A stretch of DNA of 18,200 nt from JBBKXP01 sp038251315 (GTDB lineage Bacteria > Pseudomonadota > Alphaproteobacteria > Rhodobacterales > Rhodobacteraceae), in the NCBI GenBank assembly GCA_038251315.1, contig JBBSBK010000078.1, forward strand, positions 1-18,200, read 5' to 3'. Made by a program: the position numbers and the translations under genes. A model generated the notes under the pieces. The model was not told the DNA's origin and made no database searches. It saw only the letters and a list, made by a program, of their open reading frames with translations. This document shows, piece after piece, positions 14,233 to 18,200 of this stretch; the stretch's first letter is position 1, and every line of letters begins with the position of its first letter.

Positions 14233-15884
14233 CGACGGCCCTTGCCCACAAACCCGACCTGACCCTTGCCACCGATCCCGACTGGTGGCGGGGTGCCGTT
14301 ATCTATCAGATCTATCCGCGCAGCTATCAGGACAGCAACGGCGACGGCATCGGCGACCTGCTGGGGATCGTGAGTCGCTTGCCCTATATCGCCTCGCTTG
14401 GCGTCGATGCGATCTGGATCAGCCCGTTCTTTACATCGCCGATGAAAGATTTCGGCTATGACGTCAGCGATTATTGCGACGTCGATCCGATGTTTGGCAC
14501 GCTGGCCGATTTCGACGCGGTGGTGCAGACGGCGCATGCGTTCGGCATTCGGGTGATGATCGACCTCGTGCTGAGCCATACCAGCGCCGAACATCCGTGG
14601 TTCAAGGAAAGCCGCGGCGACACAACCAACGCCCGCGCCAACTGGTATGTCTGGGCGGAACCGAAACCCGACGGCACCCCGCCGAACAATTGGCTGTCGA
14701 TCTTTGGCGGGTCGTCGTGGCAATGGGATACCCGGCGCGAACAGTATTATCTGCACAATTTCCTGACGTCCCAGCCGGACCTGAATTTTCACGAACCGCA
14801 GGTGCAGGAGGCGCTGCTCGATGTGGCGCTGTTCTGGCTGAACCGGGGGGTCAACGGCTTCCGCCTCGATACCATCAACTTTTACGTCCACGACCAGCAG
14901 TTACGCGACAACCCCGGATTGCCCAAGGATCAGCGCAACGCGACGATTGCGCCTTCGGTCAATCCCTACAACCATCAGGAACATCTTTACGACAAGAACC
15001 GCCCGGAGAATCTCGATTTCCTTCGTAAATTCCGTGCCGTGATGGAGCCGTTCGGCGCCGCCGCCGTGGGCGAGGTGGGCGATGCGCAGCGCGGCCTCGA
15101 GATCATGGGCCAATACACCGCCGGCGATGATCTGATGCAGATGTGCTATGCCTTCGAATTCCTGTCGCCAACCTATCCCACCGCCGCGCGGATCGTCGAA
15201 GTGATGAACGATGTGGATCGGGTCGCCGGTGATGGCTGGCCCTGCTGGGCGTTTTCCAATCACGACGTCGCGCGGCACGTGACCCGCTGGGGTCTTTCGC
15301 CCGCTGCGAACCGGATGTTCGCGACCCTCATCATGTGCCTGCGCGGATCGGTGTGCCTGTATCAGGGCGAAGAACTGGGGCTGCCCGAGGCGGTGTTGAG
15401 CTTTGAAGACCTTCAAGACCCCTATGGCATCGAATTCTGGCCCGAATACAAGGGGCGCGACGGCTGCCGTACTCCGATGGTCTGGGACGGTGACAACCAG
15501 AACGGCGGTTTCAGCGATGCGCGGCCATGGCTGCCGGTGGCGTCTGAACACCTGCATCTGGCGGTGGCAGTGCAGGAACATGACCCCGGCGCGATCCTGC
15601 ATCATTACCGCCGCGCCATCGCATTCCACCATTCGCATCAGGCCCTGATGCGTGGCGATCATGATGGGCTGCGGTCGGCGGGCGATGTGGTCTGGTTCAC
15701 GCGAAGCGACGTGCGCGAAGCGATCCTGTGCGTCTTCAACGTCTCGGACAGCCCGTCGGATTTCACCATGCCAGAGGGTCACTGGACACCGATCGGGTCA
15801 GAACTGGGCAGCGCCCAGGTTTCGGCCGATGGCAAACTGCATCTGGGCCCCTGGCAGGTTTGCCTGGCACTGAAACAAAACTGA
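14229..15884 (+). CDS. aglA: GH13 alpha-glucosidase
   Basis: The 551-aa glycoside hydrolase family 13 enzyme is of the alpha-glucosidase/oligo-1,6-glucosidase type, with no signal peptide, so it acts in the cytosol on imported sugars. It opens with DWWRGAVIYQIYPRSYQDSN and DGIGDLLGI. Conserved region I is DLVLSHTS. The nucleophile is D214 in GFRLDTINF, the acid/base E282 in AVGEVGD, and the transition-state stabiliser D346 in FSNHDVARH. All three catalytic residues are intact and the length is typical. It probably hydrolyses maltose, sucrose, trehalulose-like or isomaltose-type alpha-glucosides to glucose plus the second unit; exact specificity cannot be read from sequence. The GTG start overlaps the aglG stop by 4 bp, indicating coupled translation. 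Released glucose would go to the glucokinase encoded divergently. Confidence 0.95.
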   Translation: MTTALAHKPDLTLATDPDWWRGAVIYQIYPRSYQDSNGDGIGDLLGIVSRLPYIASLGVDAIWISPFFTSPMKDFGYDVSDYCDVDPMFGTLADFDAVVQTAHAFGIRVMIDLVLSHTSAEHPWFKESRGDTTNARANWYVWAEPKPDGTPPNNWLSIFGGSSWQWDTRREQYYLHNFLTSQPDLNFHEPQVQEALLDVALFWLNRGVNGFRLDTINFYVHDQQLRDNPGLPKDQRNATIAPSVNPYNHQEHLYDKNRPENLDFLRKFRAVMEPFGAAAVGEVGDAQRGLEIMGQYTAGDDLMQMCYAFEFLSPTYPTAARIVEVMNDVDRVAGDGWPCWAFSNHDVARHVTRWGLSPAANRMFATLIMCLRGSVCLYQGEELGLPEAVLSFEDLQDPYGIEFWPEYKGRDGCRTPMVWDGDNQNGGFSDARPWLPVASEHLHLAVAVQEHDPGAILHHYRRAIAFHHSHQALMRGDHDGLRSAGDVVWFTRSDVREAILCVFNVSDSPSDFTMPEGHWTPIGSELGSAQVSADGKLHLGPWQVCLALKQN

Positions 15885-15913
15885 CGGAACACCGTCCGAG
15901 AGGGGAACAGACC

Positions 15914-17002
15914 ATGGCTGACCTGAAAATGACGAATGTCGGCAAGACTTATGGCGGTACCGTCGAGGTTCTGAAAGACATCAATCTCGACATCGAGACC
16001 GGCGAGTTGATCGTGTTTGTCGGTCCCTCTGGCTGTGGCAAGTCAACCCTGTTGCGGATGGTTGCGGGTCTGGAAAGCATTACCAGCGGGACGCTGGAGA
16101 TCGACGGACAGGTCGTCAACGACGTGCCACCCGCGCAACGCGGCATTGCGATGGTGTTTCAGTCCTACGCGCTTTATCCCCACATGACGGTGCGCGACAA
16201 CATGTCGTTCGCGCTGAAACTCGCCAAGAAATCCAAGGCCGAAATTGACGCGGCAGTCGGCAAGGCTGCGACAATCCTGCAACTCGACCCCTACCTTGAC
16301 CGTCTGCCCAAAGCGCTGTCGGGCGGCCAGCGTCAGCGGGTCGCCATTGGCCGCAGCATCGTGCGCGACCCCAAGGTTTACCTGTTCGATGAACCGCTGT
16401 CGAACCTCGACGCCGCCCTGCGCGTCGCCACCCGGATCGAGATTGCCCAGTTGAAGGAGTCGATGCCCGAAAGCACCATGATCTACGTCACTCACGATCA
16501 GGTCGAGGCGATGACGCTCGCAACCCGCATCGTGGTGCTGGCCAACAAGGGCATCGCACAAGTTGGAGCACCCCTGACCCTGTATGAACGCCCCGAGAAC
16601 GAATTCGTTGCGCAGTTCATCGGATCGCCCGCCATGAACCTGCTATTGGGGGAAATTGTCGGCACCGGAAAGCAGACGACCGTCAGGCTGGATGGCGGTG
16701 GTACGGCCGTGTCGAATGTGCCGACGCAGGACGGCGACAACGGCCTCAAGGTCAATGTGGGAGTGCGCCCCGAGGATATGCTGGCCACCGAAGGCACCCC
16801 GATCTTCGAGGGAACAGTGAACTTTACCGAAGCCCTGGGTGAGGTGACGATCTTGTATTTCAACAAGATCGGCGACAATGACGCAATCCTGGCCAAGCTG
16901 CCGGGAATCCACGGCGATCTGCGCGGTAAGGCAGTCAAACTGAGCGCCGATCCGGCGAAGGTGCAGATTTTCCACAACGGCCAGTCGCTCTGGTATCGAT
17001 AA
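15914..17002 (+). CDS. aglK: Alpha-glucoside ABC transporter ATP-binding protein (MalK-type)
   Basis: The 362-aa cytoplasmic ATPase subunit of CUT1 sugar importers works as a dimer on AglF and AglG. Walker A is GPSGCGKST (37-45), the Q-loop VFQSYALYPHM (81-91), and the signature LSGGQRQRVAIGRS (135-148). Walker B with D-loop is VYLFDEPLSNLD (155-166), and the H-loop YVTHDQVEAMT (191-201). The C-terminal ~120 residues form the MalK-type regulatory/TOBE region. The start at 15914 follows a GAGAGGGGAA ribosome site; frames extending further upstream would run into aglA. The gap after aglA is 29 bp, so it closes the operon. Only 16 bp separate its stop from that of the convergent chromate transporter gene, with no obvious terminator. 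Such ATPases may serve several sugar importers. Confidence 0.96.
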   Translation: MADLKMTNVGKTYGGTVEVLKDINLDIETGELIVFVGPSGCGKSTLLRMVAGLESITSGTLEIDGQVVNDVPPAQRGIAMVFQSYALYPHMTVRDNMSFALKLAKKSKAEIDAAVGKAATILQLDPYLDRLPKALSGGQRQRVAIGRSIVRDPKVYLFDEPLSNLDAALRVATRIEIAQLKESMPESTMIYVTHDQVEAMTLATRIVVLANKGIAQVGAPLTLYERPENEFVAQFIGSPAMNLLLGEIVGTGKQTTVRLDGGGTAVSNVPTQDGDNGLKVNVGVRPEDMLATEGTPIFEGTVNFTEALGEVTILYFNKIGDNDAILAKLPGIHGDLRGKAVKLSADPAKVQIFHNGQSLWYR

Positions 17003-17018
17003 GGGGCGTCGGTCAACC

Positions 17019-18200
17019 TCAGCCGAAAACCGACCAGAGCGTCAGGCTCGCCGCCGCTGACAGGCCCAGTACCGCCCCCAGACCCCAGTGGCAGCGCAGC
17101 AGCAGCCATCCGGCGATCAGCGCAAGCGCCAAGGCGGTCAGATTCACGGTGCCCGGATCGGGCGCGATCAGGTGCAGCGGGCCGCTGTCGATCTGCCCGA
17201 CCCGGCCGAAGAACACATGTGCTGCGAACCAGACCGATAGGTTGGCAATGACCCCGACCACGGCAGCGGTGATCGCCGCCAGCGCGCCGGTCAGGCGTGG
17301 CCGGGTGGCAATCCAGCCGATCATCGGCGCCCCGGCGAAAATCCAGATGAAACAGGGCACGAAAGTCACCCATAGCACCAGCGCCCCGGCGATCAGCGCG
17401 GTGAGGATGCCACCTTGCGCGAGCCCGGCGATCATCCCGACGAATTGGGTGACCAGGATCAGCGGACCCGGCGTGGTTTCCGCCAGCCCCAGCGCATCCA
17501 TCATTTGTGCTGTGGTCAGCCAGCCGTAGTCCTGCACAACGGTCTGGGTCATGTAGGCCAGCACCGCATAAGCGCCGCCAAAAGTGACGACCGCCAATTC
17601 GGAGAAGAAAAGTCCAAGGTCGGTGAGGAAGGTCTGGCCGCTGGCATGAGCGATCATCAGAGGGGCAGCCCACAGGGCGCTGCCAATGCCGATGACGCGG
17701 GGCAGGTGGGCAACTGGCAGTTTGATCGGGGGGGTGGTGGCGGTGTCATGAGTTGTCAAGCCGCCCCAGAGTGCGGCCAGGGCGATGACCAGTGGAAACG
17801 GTATTTGAAAGGCGAACAGGGCGATAAAGGCCAGGACGGCAATGATCCAGTGCGTCCGCGACTTCAGCGCCCGTCGGGAAACCCGCAAAATCGCCTCGAT
17901 CACGATCACGACCACAGTCGCCTTGACCCCTAGAAACAGGGCGGTGACAGCGGGCAGGGCGGCGAACTGACTGTAGACCAGGGCGAGGCACATTATCACG
18001 ACCGCGCCGGGCAACACGAAGAGGCTGCCGCCGATCAGGCCACCAAGAGTGCCGCCGCGTTTCCACCCGGCGTAGGTGGCCAGTTGCATCGCCTCTGGCC
18101 CCGGCAGCAGCATGCAGAACGACAGGGCGCGCAGGAATTCCTGTTCTGAGAGCCAGTCGCGGGTTTCGACAAGCTCGCGGTGCATCAGGGCGATCTGCGC
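17019..18200 (-). CDS. chrA: Chromate transporter, ChrA/CHR family, 5' end missing
   Basis: The reading frame stays open to the right window edge. The last codons there read AQIALMHRELVETRDWL, which in this family follows an FGGP motif, so the true start lies beyond the edge; the internal Met at 18185 is not the start. About 393 residues are present. The protein is a two-domain (long-chain) CHR transporter. The first domain has FLRALSFCMLLPGPEAMQLA (PGPEA motif). The second domain has ELAVVTFGGAYAVLAYM, and TTPGPLILVTQFVG carries the repeated PGP motif. Around ten or more hydrophobic segments indicate an inner-membrane protein. Family members export chromate, often with sulfate as the natural competitor; the true substrate here is not proven. 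It runs convergent to the agl operon and has no evident functional link to it. Confidence 0.95.
   Translation of the reverse strand, partial: AQIALMHRELVETRDWLSEQEFLRALSFCMLLPGPEAMQLATYAGWKRGGTLGGLIGGSLFVLPGAVVIMCLALVYSQFAALPAVTALFLGVKATVVVIVIEAILRVSRRALKSRTHWIIAVLAFIALFAFQIPFPLVIALAALWGGLTTHDTATTPPIKLPVAHLPRVIGIGSALWAAPLMIAHASGQTFLTDLGLFFSELAVVTFGGAYAVLAYMTQTVVQDYGWLTTAQMMDALGLAETTPGPLILVTQFVGMIAGLAQGGILTALIAGALVLWVTFVPCFIWIFAGAPMIGWIATRPRLTGALAAITAAVVGVIANLSVWFAAHVFFGRVGQIDSGPLHLIAPDPGTVNLTALALALIAGWLLLRCHWGLGAVLGLSAAASLTLWSVFG

Noticed and set aside
17008..17034. GTCGGT/ACCGAC inverted repeat between aglK and chrA as a terminator
   Set aside because: The 6-bp stem has a 15-nt loop, lacks a T-run, and extends into the chrA coding end.
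17019..18185. Taking the Met at 18185 as the chrA start
   Set aside because: The frame stays open to the window edge and reads AQIAL just before it, matching the conserved segment that follows FGGP in the family, so the gene continues beyond the window.
1..18200. Defence island, prophage, transposon, CRISPR array, tRNA or secondary-metabolite genes
   Set aside because: I looked on both strands and saw no transposase, integrase, nuclease/helicase set, regularly spaced repeats or cloverleaf-like sequence. All long intact genes belong to known metabolic, regulatory or transport families.

Overview
This window is a high-GC stretch (roughly 60-65% by eye) of an alphaproteobacterial chromosome, most likely Rhodobacterales (Rhodobacteraceae/Roseobacteraceae). 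The pointers are a CckA hybrid kinase behind a perfect CtrA box, a ferredoxin-ASKHA (RamA/COG3894-type) protein, and an aglEFGAK-type alpha-glucoside transport operon of the kind first described in Sinorhizobium. No tRNA, rRNA, CRISPR array, insertion sequence or prophage gene was seen.

Left part (1-6305). A ferredoxin/ASKHA corrinoid-activation-type protein runs off the left edge on the minus strand. A 328-bp intergenic region with two tight hairpins follows. Then come guaB (IMP dehydrogenase) and an RsmB/NOP-type rRNA m5C methyltransferase, both on the plus strand. An 86-bp gap carries the CtrA box and leads into cckA, the membrane hybrid histidine kinase at the top of the CckA-ChpT-CtrA phosphorelay.

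Central and right part (6366-17002). This is a divergent sugar-utilisation locus. Leftward runs a compact operon: LacI-family regulator (aglR-like), GH1 beta-glucosidase, glucokinase. Rightward runs aglE (periplasmic binding protein), aglF and aglG (permeases), aglA (GH13 alpha-glucosidase) and aglK (ATPase). The inferred flow is periplasmic capture of alpha-glucosides, ATP-driven import, cytoplasmic hydrolysis by GH13 (and of beta-glucosides by GH1), then phosphorylation of the released glucose by Glk. The 254-bp divergent region holds two AAAGCGCTTT palindromes. Each lies just downstream of a plausible sigma70-type promoter, one per direction. Two further unassigned dyads lie between and over the promoters.

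Right edge (17019-18200). A convergent chromate transporter gene (chrA family) runs off the right edge; its start is missing.

I do not see a wholly new multi-gene system. The least ordinary features are the apparent insertion of hydrophobic helical hairpins into both sugar permeases (one encoded by an AT-rich patch inside aglF), the mirrored operator and dyad layout of the divergent promoter, the CtrA box in front of cckA, and a strong stem-loop between aglE and aglF.
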